A stretch of DNA of 64,000 bases, from contig NC_133194.1 of NCBI RefSeq assembly GCF_049306965.1, positions 4,400,001 to 4,464,000 on the forward strand. The letters are read 5' to 3'. The DNA is from Danio rerio (lineage: Eukaryota > Chordata > Actinopteri > Cypriniformes > Danionidae). Made by a program: the position numbers and the translations under genes. Positions 18,601 to 28,662 of the stretch are shown one piece after another (position 1 is the stretch's first letter; every line of letters starts with the position of its first letter). The notes beneath the pieces are model-generated. The model saw nothing but the letters and a program-made list of their open reading frames with translations, was not told the origin of the DNA and searched no databases.

Positions 18601-21600
18601 GATTTGGGGCCCCTGCGGGGGGGGGGGGGGGGGGGGGAATGCAGATTTTGACGTGTATTTAAGCTAAGTGCAAATGGCGCACCTCGTTGGAATAAGCTAG
18701 TTGAGTAATCCATCACTGTTTGATTGAGAAAGACAACAGAAGAGCGCAACAGACAGCAGCATGAGTGGCGAAGCTTGTAAAGTGCATGGCAACATGTTTT
18801 GACGTGATTAATCATGAACCCAGTTTGAATCCAGCACATAATAAACAACCCCCCCACTACATATCAGATTTTTCCTTCTCTTCATCATGAGGAAGACAAG
18901 TAGGACTCATTAATAATTGTGTATTATGAAAGACTCAGATTCATAGAACTGGATTAGAGAGGTGTTAGCCAAATCATATGCAGTATAAGTTTATAGAAGT
19001 TACATATAAAAAATACCCTTAAATATACATTTTTAGTACTGCTTCACTGAGCTTAAGTATATTAAAATCCATTCATTTTCACTAGTATTAGTATTTATTT
19101 ATTTTTTTTTCAAAGTATGCTTTAAATCAGGGGTCACCAAACTTGTTCCTGGAGGGCCGATGTTCAGCCGATTTTAGCTCCGACCCTAATCAAACACACC
19201 TGAACAATCTAATCAAGGTTTTACTAGGTATACTTGAAACACCCAGGCAGGTGTGTTGGCAAGTTGGAGCTAAACCCTGCAGGGACACCGGCCCTCCAGA
19301 ACTGAGATTGGTGACCCCTGCTTTAAATGCTTTTAAAATAAATTAAATTTTTGTATACTAGAAATATATGTACTGTATATGATTTATTTTTTAAATGTGG
19401 GCAACACATTATAGATTTATTTTATTTAAAAAATAATATTATATGAATCTTATTTTTTAATTTAACTTTAGTGGCCAGTTAGGGAGGCCCACAAGATATT
19501 GTGCCCAGGGGCCTCTGAATTCTTAATCCAGGCCTGACCACAGTTGATGCTATATATGAGTGAGATAATGATGATTTTTATAGAAATATTAGTTAAAAAA
19601 ACACTTATTAAGGAACGAGTCACTATACATCCATAATGCAGATTTTAAACTTTTAGTTTAGGGGTTTCCCTCATCTAAAGTATTAGCATTAGTAACACTG
19701 AATCTTGTCTCAGTAAACTCCACTAATAATGTTCTGTCTGACCTGTTTGAGCAGATAAACTCAGAGAAGGAGAAAGCAGCTCATGTGGAGATCTTCACTG
19801 ATCTGATCCGCTCCATTGAGAGATGTCAGACTGAACTGCTGGAGATGATGGAGGAGCAGCAGAAAGCAGCAGAGAAACAGGAGGAAGAGCTGATTGAAGA
19901 GCTGGAGCAGGAGATCACTGAGTTACAGATGAGAGAAACTGAGCTGGAGCAGCTCTCACACACTGAAGATCACCTCCACCTCCTACAGGTCAGTCAACAT
20001 CTCTCTGAGCAATGAGACATCAGAATACTGCCCATGCTGAAGGCTTTCTCTTCTCTCTCTCCTGCTGTAGATTTACTCATCCCTGTGCAGCACTACAGAC
20101 AGCAGAAGCTTGCCGGATATCAATGCCAAGACTCATGAGAATCTGGAGAATCGGAGGAAAACTCTCATCCAACTGAAGGGCAACATAGAGGAGAAACTCG
20201 AACAAACTCGTATGTCAATATCGAACACGCTGCACAGATACACATATTCATCACTGCTAAACATCAGCAATGAATCTGAGCTGAAATAATAGTATGTGCA
20301 GGGCTCTTTTACTTTTGGGAGCACTTGTGCTTCTAATATAAAAACTAAATTAGGAGCAAAGCCCGAAAAATGTAGGAGCGCCTACTGATCATTTAAATCA
20401 ATTCAATGTCTTCACTGTAAGTCAAGATGACTCAAAGTTCCCAGATAAGCCTTTGTTATTAGTTTCAGCGGTTGTTATCTAGGATTATTGCACAGTCTGG
20501 AATACTTATTTAGTCGTAGCCATAGCCAGCAGCTTGCTCTCTGCAACTCTCACTGAAGCTAAGCCTGGTCAGTACCTAGATTGGAGACATGGGAAAGCTG
20601 CTGAAAGTGGTGTTAGTGAGAGCAGACTGTGTGGGTCCAAACGCCCCAGTATATCGATGGGGCCTCTATACTGCTCAGTGAGCGCCGTCTTTTGGATAAG
20701 ACGTTAAATCGAGGTCCCGACTTTCTGTGGTCATTAAAAATCCCAGGATGTCCTTCGAAAAAGATTAGGGGTTTAACCCCTGCATCCTGACCAAATATGC
20801 CCACTGGCCATTGTCCATCATAGCCTCCTAACCATACCCATATCATGATTGGCTTCAATTCTCTGTCTCATCTCCACCAATCAGCTGGTGTGTGGTCTGG
20901 CGCATTATGGCTGCTGTCGTGTCATCTAGGTGGATGCTGCACACTGGTGGTGGATTAGGGGATCCCCCCCCCAAAAAATGTGTAAAGTGTCCAGAAAAGT
21001 GTTGTATAAATGTCAGGAATTATTATTAATATTATTATTATTATTTCAATAAAAAAAAAAACATCATATGCATATACATAAATTGTTATGCAAAAAAGAC
21101 ATTCATGAAGCCAAAGACTAAAATTATTTGTCGAAAGTCAGAGGCGGTATGATACTTGTATATACAGTTGAAGTCAGAATTATTAACCCCCTGTTTATTT
21201 TTTTCCCCAATTTCTGTTTAATAGAGGAAAGATTGTTTCAGCACATTTCTAATCATAATAGTTTTAATAACTCATTTCTAATAACTGATTTATTTTATCT
21301 TTGTCATGATGACAGTAAATAATATTTGACTAGATATTTTTCAAGACACTTCTATACAGCTTAAAGTGACATTGAAAGGCTTAACTAGGTAAATAAGGTG
21401 AACTAGGCAGGTTTGGGTAATTAGGGAAGTTATTGTGTAATGATGGTTTTTTCTTTAGACTATCAAAAAAAAATTAATAAGTTTGTCCCAAAAATGTTTT
21501 TTTAAAAATAAAAAGCTGCTTTTATTCTAGCCAAAATAAAACAAATGAGACTTTCTCCAGAAGAAAAAATATTATCAGACATACTGTGAAAATATCCTTG

Positions 21601-23297
21601 CTCTGTTCAACATCATTTGGGAAATATTTAAAAAAGTAAAAAGGGGGGCTAATAATTCTGCCTTCAACTGTCGGTGGCCTCCTTATAATTCTCTATACAG
21701 CAAAAACCCCTGACCCCTCAGCTGCATTGACTCAGTCACAAAGCTTCATTCTTTCATTGATTTTCATTCGGCTGAGTCCCTGTATTTATCAGGTGTCACC
21801 ATAGCTCAGGGGTCGGGAACCTCTCAGCAAAGAGCCATTTCTAATTTTTTTGCCAATTTTTTTAAAGAGCCATTGAGGTGTATATTACATCCTTTCCTTA
21901 TTTATTTCCCTGCACAACTCCAGAATAAACAAACATGAAGCATCACATGTTGAGCAAGTCCATAAATGAAGAAAGGACAATTTACAGAATCTTTCTTTTT
22001 TGCCATCATGAATGTTGTTTGAATTGACATGCATGAGGTCACCATATAAATGTAAGTTGTTTGCTGTTTATTTTTGTTGCGATTAAAGTTAATCCACAGC
22101 ACTGCTTTTTTTGTAAACTGGGTTCTTAATAATTTTGCTGTATAAATAAATTAAAAAGGGATTTATAATTTTATTTTTAACAGGAAACTGATTTCTAGTG
22201 ACAGATATAGTTTTTTAAACTTTTAATATTATTGAAGGGACTCAGCTGAAGAGAGACATATTTTTGGTCAAACAGCCACATGTGGCTCCGGAGCCATTGG
22301 TTCCCTACCCACAACGGAACGAACCACTAACTTATCCAGCATATATTTTACACAGTGGATACCCTTCCAGCTGCAACCCAGCATTGGAAAACAGCCATAC
22401 ACACTCATTCACAAACATACACAACGGCCAATTTAGTTTATTCAATTCACCTATGTGTTTGGACTCTGTGCTTGGACTGTTGGGGGAAACCGGAGCACCC
22501 GATGGAAACTTCTTGCTGTAAGGCGACAGTGCTTACCACTGAGTCACCATGTCACCCCAGTCACAAAGATGCTCTTAAAGGGCCATGACACCCCCCACTT
22601 TCGGTTAAAGTCTACTTCAGAATTTTTGCAAAAGATGCATGATTAATGGGCGTGGAGCTCTGCGAGCATCGGGCAGGAGTGGGCGTGGCCAGCAGGGGAG
22701 AAGGGGAGCCAATAACTGTTGTTGACAGTTAGCTCACAAACTGAGACACAAATCGTGAGCAGACGCATGAGTTTATAGTTCACAAAGTTAAAATGCAAAG
22801 AAATAAACAGTAATTTAATGCCATGCTACATTTGTTATTCGTAATTTCATATACACATAACCACAATTTATATCATTATAAAGATAAGTGTGGTTATGTA
22901 AACACTATAAATGAGGATTCTCCCTCGATCCCTGTCTAAATTTTAGATCTTGAATGCAGACACAGCGGAGCAGGTCTCCTGACCTGCCTATTTTAACCAT
23001 TAGCCCTGCTGGTAATATAGAGGATTTAGGCAAACACAGCAGCACGGCGAATGAGCTCTCATGAATAATTAAGCAGCCGGCTCTTCTCATAGGATAAGAA
23101 AACTCCGCTATGAATAATAATGAGAAACCGACACGTCATCATTGCACTTGTAGTACTGTGCTACGTCGCCGATTTTGATCCCGCCCCAAAAATCATTTTA
23201 ACCTGGAAGCTGAAATTAGCTGACAAAAGCTCAAAATTACCCAGTTTTCCCCACAATTAAAACTGACAGGTGCTAACATTGTCTTAACTGACGCTCA

Positions 23298-23329
<32 letters not shown>

Positions 23330-24192
23330 TTCTCCAGGGTGTCCTGAACCTTTAAATATATTTTCATTATTGCACACAGTAGTTTTTAGACACATAAATA
23401 TCAGAGACACAGATAGTAAATGATGTTGAACATGATTCTTCCTTCTTAATGATCTTCTGGTGGCTTTTATTTTGTGGTATTAGTGTCTGAAGAGCTGAAG
23501 TGGGTGCAGAAGCATGCAGGTACAGTAGTACACTCATACACTCACTGCTTCAACAATCAGACTTAAAACTGAGTTCAATATTACGAACTACCCTGACAAT
23601 CTTTGTCTGAAATGATCTGAAATTCCTATTCTTTGTTTTCTCAGTGGATGTGACTCTGGATCCCGATACAGCTCATGTTGGACTCATCCTGTCTAAAGAT
23701 GAAAAGCAAGTGAGACTTGGAGAAATCATACAGAAACTCCCAGACAAACCACAAAGATTTGAAAAATGTGTCTGCGTCCTGGGAAAGGAGGGATTCTCCT
23801 CGGGGAGATTTTATTTTGAGGTGCAGGTGAAGGGAAAGACTAAATGGGATCTAGGAGTGGCCAGAGAATCTGTAGACAGAAAAGGAGAGATCAGACTTTG
23901 TCCCAGTAATGGATTCTGGACTGTGTGGTTGAGGAAGAATGAATACAAGGCTCTCGCTAGTCCTTCAGTACCTCTGTCTGTGAAAGTGAAGCTGCAGCGG
24001 GTCGGTGTGTTTGTGGATTATGAGGAGGGTTTGGTCTCCTTTTATGATGTGGAGTCCAGCTCTCATATCTACTCTTTCACTGGTCAGACTTTCACTGATA
24101 AACTCTATCCATTTTTTAACCCATGTAGTAATATTGATGGTAATAACTCGGATCCATTAATCATCACACCTCTAGGAGATAATAAAAAATGA
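15615..24192 (+). CDS. ftr: finTRIM gene A (RING, B-boxes, coiled coil, B30.2)
   Basis: Coding exons: 15615-15684, 16792-17297, 17396-17470, 19755-19988, 20071-20209, 23484-23519, 23645-24192; 535 aa. The product has a RING C3HC4 (residues ~36-75: CSIC, CGHIFCKSC, CPFC), B-box 1 (VCDVC...QTH), B-box 2 ([14 protein letters not shown]...DHKEH), a coiled coil rich in Glu/Lys (exon at 19755) and B30.2 from [11 protein letters not shown] to the end, with FYFEVQV and VFVDYEEG motifs. Family: teleost finTRIMs, predicted cytoplasmic E3 ubiquitin ligases in antiviral response. It is the most diverged of the five: exon 2 is 48 nt shorter, lacking most of the RING-B-box linker, and exon 3 is 75 instead of 96 nt because the usual acceptor is lost and a CACAG further in is used. 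All ligands of the RING remain, so it looks functional. The member number is not assignable by eye. Confidence 0.88.
15738..16449. mobile_element. hAT-like MITE in intron 2 of finTRIM A
   Basis: Left CAGGGTTCAACGCTAAGGA and right TCCTTATTGTTGAGCCCTG are inverted repeats at about 16 of 19 positions. GCAGT flanks both sides, which may be part of a target duplication. CAGGG ends suggest hAT. No transposase frame. Confidence 0.65.
18148..18226. repeat. (GT)n microsatellite, imperfect
   Basis: GT-rich run with GGTGT and TTTGT interruptions inside the hAT element; an open frame of Cys/Val residues across it is an artefact. Confidence 0.9.
18617..18637. repeat. Poly-G tract (21 G)
   Basis: An uninterrupted run of 21 G inside the hAT element. 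It may be prone to assembly error and to quadruplex formation. Confidence 0.9.
19127..19321. repeat. Palindromic CTGGAGGGCC-family copy inside hAT
   Basis: Left arm GGGGTCACCAAACTTGTTCC and right arm ending GATTGGTGACCCCTG are inverted copies; the interior has TTAGCTCCGACC and GGTGTGTTGGCAAGTTGG. Inserted in the hAT at 17622-19536, so younger than it. Confidence 0.75.
20522..21046 (+). mobile_element. SINE3 (5S rRNA-derived SINE)
   Basis: The head contains GAAGCTAAGC, GGTCAGTACCTAGATTGG and GAGAC, aligning to the internal promoter region of 5S rRNA (GAAGCTAAGC, GTTAGTACTTGGATGGGAGAC). The body has GGGGCCTCTATACTGCTCAG and GCCGTCTTTTGGATAAGACG, and the tail has TGTATAAATGTCAGG followed by ATT repeats. 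Zebrafish SINE3 is a known 5S-derived SINE. Located in intron 5 of finTRIM A. Confidence 0.8.
21163..21670. mobile_element. Tc1/mariner-like MITE
   Basis: Left end TA then CAGTTGAAGTCAGAATTATT; right end AATAATTCTGCCTTCAACTG, near-perfect inverted repeats. The left TA fits a TA target site, though the right flank reads TC. About 500 bp, AT-rich and non-coding; a very abundant zebrafish family. Confidence 0.75.
21745..22555 (-). mobile_element. DANA SINE split by a hAT-like element
   Basis: Minus-strand DANA tail at ~21745-21806 (TTTCATTCGGCTGAGTCCC, CAGGTGTCACCATAG) and the remainder at ~22314-22555 (CGGAACGAACC, GCTGCAACCC, GGGGGAAACCGGAGCACCC, GGCGACAGTGCTTACCACTG). The pieces match adjacent parts of one SINE, with 21807-22313 inserted between. 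Confidence 0.75.
21807..22313. mobile_element. hAT-like element inserted in DANA
   Basis: Left end CAGGGGTCGGGAACC and right end GGTTCCCTACCC are inverted repeats. AAAGAGCCATT and GAGCCATTGG mark the subterminal regions. Flanking 8-mers are only partly alike, so the target duplication has decayed. Non-coding. Confidence 0.7.
22575..23355. mobile_element. Second piggyBac-like element (TTAA target)
   Basis: TTAA at 22575-22578 and 23352-23355. Ends AGGGCCATGACACCC and GGGTGTCCTGAACCT are imperfect inverted repeats. It holds a (CA)n run at ~23297-23324 and no transposase frame. It lies in the intron just before the 36-nt exon of finTRIM A. Confidence 0.75.
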
Positions 24193-24292
24193 GTTTTTTG
24201 AATCATTAAAAACCTTGCAATCTTAACATTAATGTCTGAAAAGTAATGTTTTCTCCCTTAACCTCCTGACAAAGTAACACTATTTTCATCTG

Positions 24293-24298
24293 AATAAA
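24293..24298 (+). terminator. finTRIM A polyadenylation signal
   Basis: AATAAA in the context TTTTCATCTGAATAAAC, 101 bp after the stop. The same context recurs at the ends of B, C and D, which supports it. Confidence 0.75.
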
Positions 24299-24610
24299 CC
24301 AAACAATAATTCTGTGATGTTTTAGAATATTTTGTGTTCTTGAAGTGTATAGTTAGTATGCATTTATAGTAATGTTTAGTAATGTTTTTCAACACCTAAA
24401 TACATCAGTTTCACAATTGCAATTGATTTTAAATGTACCAGTTTAAATTTCTATTAAAATAAGTGAAGTTTATAAACTAATTTCAAGAGGATCATGTGCT
24501 TATGATTGACCACGGCTGGACCCGCATTAGCTATCACATGATACCACAGTCATCTTCATCTTGAAGAATCCCCCCTTCCTCCCCTATCCCTCCACCTTTT
24601 TTTCCTAGAT

Positions 24611-24720
24611 TGGGTGGCACGGCAGCTCAGTGGTTAGCACTGTTGTCTCACAGCAAGAACGTTCCTGTTCTAATCATTATTAGGCTAGTTGAGGTTTCTG
24701 TGTGGAGTTTACATTTGGGA
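24611..24720 (+). mobile_element. DANA SINE 5' fragment
   Basis: GGTGGCACGGCAGCTCAGTG, GGTTAGCACTGTTGTCTCAC and TTTCTGTGTGGAGTTTACAT match the tRNA-like head of DANA on the + strand. The remainder is missing. Confidence 0.75.
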
Positions 24721-24883
24721 TGCAACAGTACTCTGTAAAAATCGTCCCGTTGTTCTTCCGTATATGCATTATTAATATTGGTTTGTAAATATACACAACT
24801 GCAACAAAGCAGTTCCGCTTTTGTACACTTCAGATTACCTTTCCCATCCATTGCACGTGTGAAGACCTGTCCAATCACCTCTT

Positions 24884-25198
24884 AAGCTGTGGTCACACTG
24901 CACTTTTCTCCCCTTAGACTTTCAGTCATACACATGCGAATGCATCAGACCGGAAACGCAAGCTAGTGCGACAAGTTTTGCAGTTCGCTGCATTGGAAAG
25001 TTCAAGCTTGGTAAACTTTGACCTCACATGACGCATCACATGATTGCGTGAGACCAATCAAAGATCAAAACATGACCTCTCTGGACAGAAATTTAAAACA
25101 TGGACCAATCGCTCGCTGTTTTAATGTCTAATCATCTTGTTTAATCCCGCCCCTTTTCGCAGTGCCGTACTACGGAATTTCGTGTGACTGCAACTTTA
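24884..25198. mobile_element. DNA MITE with GGTCACACTG ends, copy 2
   Basis: Left AGCTGTGGTCACACTGCAC and right GTGTGACTGCAACTTTA are inverted. It shares TAATCCCGCCCCTTTTCGC and AATCATCTTG with the copy at 12611-12925. Confidence 0.65.
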
Positions 25199-25704
25199 AT
25201 ATGTAAATCTGTTGTTTACATCACGTTTCCTCATGTGTCGGTGTGTGCGTGTGGAGTTTCTGTGTGTTTCAGCTTGGCAAGTGAAGGAGATCAAGCGCAA
25301 ATGCACAGGTGAGGCCAAATCACAGCGCATTGCTGTCAGTGTTTCAACAGACAATCAATTTAATTTGAGACAGATTCAAAAACATAACAAATTCTGTTTT
25401 TTGTTGCTGTTTTAAAGATCCTTACATCAGTGGTCACTAACTGGCGGATCGAGGTCTGTGTCCAGACCCAGAAGCGTCCCATACGGATGCAGTAATAAAA
25501 CAGGTCTTTTCCTTCAGTCCTTTTCCTTCTGGGTGTTCTTCCGCATCGGGTGTGCACCCAATCACTCCCGCTGTTCACTTTGCGTTTACCTGCTGTCTGC
25601 TTGTTTTCTTCTCGACTGACTGTTCTTGCTTAATAGGGGAATTATCAATCTATGTCACACATGACGTCACACGGGTTCAACCGTGCATACAAGTTGCAAA
25701 AATA

Positions 25705-25912
25705 ATGCCGGTTGCAATGGCAAACTTGTCGTGTTGTGCGGTAGGATGCCAAATCGAAAGTCCAAAAATAGAAAGCTTGAATTTTACCATACACCACACT
25801 GCTTTTAATGTCAACCGCAGATGTCTTTGGCTAACAGCCATCAGAAGAGCTGAATGGAGTGAGGACCTAATTAGAAATGCTGGACTCCAATGCAGTTCTC
25901 ATATCATATCAG
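25705..25912 (+). pseudogene. THAP zinc-finger exon, isolated
   Basis: An open segment beginning MPVAMANLSCCAVGC and ending CSSHIIS before a good donor (CAG|GTAAGT at 25913). Spacing fits a THAP finger: C-x4-C (CAVGC), a middle with NRRCLWLTAIRRAEW, then C-x2-H (CSSH). THAP domains bind DNA and occur in P-element-like transposases and multicopy fish genes. I found no convincing downstream exon on this strand, so it is probably a relic of a repeated THAP gene between finTRIM A and B. Confidence 0.6.
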
Positions 25913-26019
25913 GTAAGTTCACGCTATGCTGAATCATACACATTACTCGTCTTTGAGTGCAGCCATGATTTCAGCAAAAACAGTTAAATATGGTAATTTA
26001 AGCTGTGGACACTGCAGAA

Positions 26020-26390
26020 TAAAATGTAAAAGTGTACGTTCACCTACCCTGCTGTACAGGTGTAGTTTGCTGTCAGAATGCAGTTGTTTTGCTTGCTGAT
26101 GATTTCCCAGGCCTTGTACAGCTCCGTCTTCTTTCCTTGTCTTATGCTAGACAGAATCTCGGTTTTTAGCTCTACATAGTGTTGAATCTGGTAATCATGG
26201 AACATTATTTTTGCACATGACCTCACAGAACAACATTATAGGCATTTAAAGCCTTTAACTTCTCTCTTGTAAAATCACTTGGAGTTCCATGAGAGTTGTA
26301 TATTTCAGGCTGGATGCTTGGCCATTTCATCTTATCCAATATCCCTTGGGAGCTGCTGCTATCGCAAATGCACCTGTCAGATGAACGCCG
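26020..26390 (-). pseudogene. SWIM-type zinc-finger protein relic
   Basis: On the minus strand, separate open stretches read WPSIQPEIYNSHGTPSDFT, then EKLKAFKCYN, then KAWEIISKQNNCILTANYT. This matches the region before and into a SWIM-like finger in multicopy fish proteins that often also carry THAP domains. The reading is discontinuous, so it is decayed. It faces the THAP exon at 25705, so the two are rearranged or separate fragments. Confidence 0.5.
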
Positions 26391-27860
26391 CTCACTTTAA
26401 TGCTAATTTTGCCAAATAACTGTACTTATCACTGGGTGACAAGCTGGTACAATACTCTGAAAGCATTGTGTAAATAATATATATATAATATGTAATCAAT
26501 ATACCTTATCTCTAATACAACAAATTCTATACCGCATTGGATGTCATTCCCTCGCTGTAAATGCGCTCCCAGTTTTTTTTCTGCAACCTCGCTGTGCACG
26601 CATCCTTAATGTTTACAAACCAGTTCTTCATCTATTAAGAGAGAAGAGCCGAACGCTCTCTTTGCATAAATTTCATCCACTACGATGGTTCTAAGTGAAA
26701 CGGAGCACTCTGGAATCATAAATAAATGCATTGTTGCCTTTGTAATGCAAGCATAATGTAAACCGAAGTAATCAATACTTTAAAAATGCTCAATTATTCA
26801 GATGTGTTGACATAATTATTATCCACAATTTAGCGGGGGAGTTCTCGAGATCTACCTGAGCTTATATTTCCCTGCAAATGAGTTATTGCTAGATCACATG
26901 GTTGCGGCCGGAAGTTAACAAGAATTATTTATATATTATTAAATTAAATTTCCCATTTATTGTATTTTATTAACCCCAACTCTAAACCTAACCATCACAG
27001 TAATGTTAAAACAGTGGTTGTACCGAGTATTATTTATGCTATCTATAAAATTACCCAATAAATTATATTTTTAATGCCTACACCCAACCCTAAACCCAAC
27101 TGTCACAGTACTGTAAAAATATTCATTATTGTTACAGTGTCATAAAAAATGTTACTAAATGTAATTGATGTACATATACATCATGATGTACACTTCTGGC
27201 CGGCTGTGTATCCAATCTAGACTTTACCCTGCAAACGGGAAGGAGCCCAGAGCTTGAGGATCTTTTGAGCTCAGGGCTCTCTCCTTGGGACAGCCTGCCA
27301 AATAAGCTTATGATCAATCATCAACTAAGTGTAAACTCTAAAAATTATTTTACTTTAAGAGTGAATTTGAGCCTTTGATGTGGGAATGAATTACTATATC
27401 ATAATGAAATATGGTTAAATTATAATTCCAAATATGTTTACAGGTAACCTGAACTTGAAACCACTTTAATGTAATTTTAATTAACATTATTATATAGTAA
27501 ATATATATTTGTCATTACAGTGAAGTTGCAGTTTATTACATTAATAATACTTATATACTTTTAATATATTGAAATGTATTTTAAACACCAATGCATGTGA
27601 ATATAATGATAACGTGTATTTTATTTTACAATAATTGAAATCAATTTAGCAACTTTTATTTTTCATTTTAAAATGATTTTAAAAAGTTTAAAAACAAAAT
27701 ACCCATGCACTCTTGCATTCATACAGTACCTGGCATTTTCGTTTAGTCAATAAATCTACTGCATGTTATGTTAACTGGGGGAAACTATGTGAAATCTGTG
27801 CAAACTCCACACAGAAATGACACCTGGCATCATATGATCATAAAATCATATTAAAATGTC
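26391..27860. other. Intergenic between finTRIM A and B
   Basis: AT-rich DNA with no supported gene. A short piece resembling DANA (TGGGGGAAACT, AACTCCACACAGAAATG) lies at ~27776-27835. The rest is unassigned. Confidence 0.6.
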
Positions 27861-27910
27861 CAATACTTCCACTGAAGAAGAGTCTCAGAGTGAGAAAGTC
27901 CACTGCGCAT

Positions 27911-28091
27911 CAATCAGAGTGCTGAATACAGCGACAAAAAAGGAGAGTGACCCCACTACAGATATTTATAGAAATTGAAACCAGCGCGACCAAAACAACA
28001 TGGAGTGATCGCCTGAAGTGATCAAACTTTAAACAAATTTATATTTATTGAGCCGTTTATAAATCATTGGGGACACATTTATCACTCACAG
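27911..28091 (+). promoter_or_regulatory. Promoter and non-coding first exon of finTRIM B
   Basis: ISRE-like GAAATTGAAACC at 27971-27982 and a donor CTCACAG|GTAAGA with exon end 28091, 120 bp after the ISRE start. The upstream positions are degraded relative to C-E: TGACCCCA (27948-27955) replaces the CRE TGACGTCA, and TCAATCAG replaces CCAATCAG. So B keeps the ISRE but probably lacks the CRE. Confidence 0.65.
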
Positions 28092-28662
28092 GTAAGAGAA
28101 ATATGAGAGACTGAACTGAACCTTTTATTGATCGAGGTGAATCAGGGTATCTGAGGTGCTTTAATTCAAGGTCTTTTGTCAGTTGAACAGAAGCAGGTTT
28201 AATCGTGTCAAATACTTAACTGCTTTAGTTTCTCACTCCGCTGAAGTGCTGTCAAATTGTATTAACAGTCTTAATAGACTTGATAGATTATATAGTAAAG
28301 TTTTTCGTTTCATTTGTCAGGTGAAATAAAGACTAAAGAGTCGAGAAGTAAAAGGGCTGCTGACAAACTGCTGCACTGCATATGGAAAAATAAATGTAAC
28401 ATCATATAAACTTCAGTCACGTTAAAGAACTTAGTCAAATTATGCAAAGTTTTGAATGCATCAATTGTATACACACTTATACATTTTATATATGCATGTT
28501 ATAGTTGTAACGTTCTTTTTACTTTCTTGGATCTAAAGAGGTTATATTTCAGATTGTTCACCGAGTCTTTTACTAAGACTGTGTTTGAAAGGAGCATTTG
28601 TGTAAAAAAAAAATTGTAATCCCGTGGCCCATCAGTGAAAAGGACTGTAGAGATGAAGAACA

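Larger units (their letters stand above)
17622..19536. mobile_element. hAT element with 8-bp target duplication
   Basis: Perfect 8-bp target duplication ACCACAGT at 17614-17621 and 19537-19544. Ends are CAGGGCCGGATTAA and TTAATCCAGGCCTG (12/14 inverted). The ~1.9-kb body is non-coding and carries a (GT)n run at ~18148-18226, a 21-base G run at 18617-18637 and a palindromic element at ~19127-19321. It sits in the intron between coiled-coil exons of finTRIM A. Confidence 0.85.

Noticed and set aside
18498-18857. 119-aa minus-strand ORF with a proline run
   Set aside because: The proline run is the poly-G tract inside the hAT element; no domain.
20522-20640. Possible 5S rRNA gene
   Set aside because: Only parts of 5S are present, with a SINE3 body and tail attached, so it is a SINE head.
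22264-22646. Three overlapping + strand ORFs
   Set aside because: They translate the right part of a DANA SINE and the edge of a piggyBac-like element.
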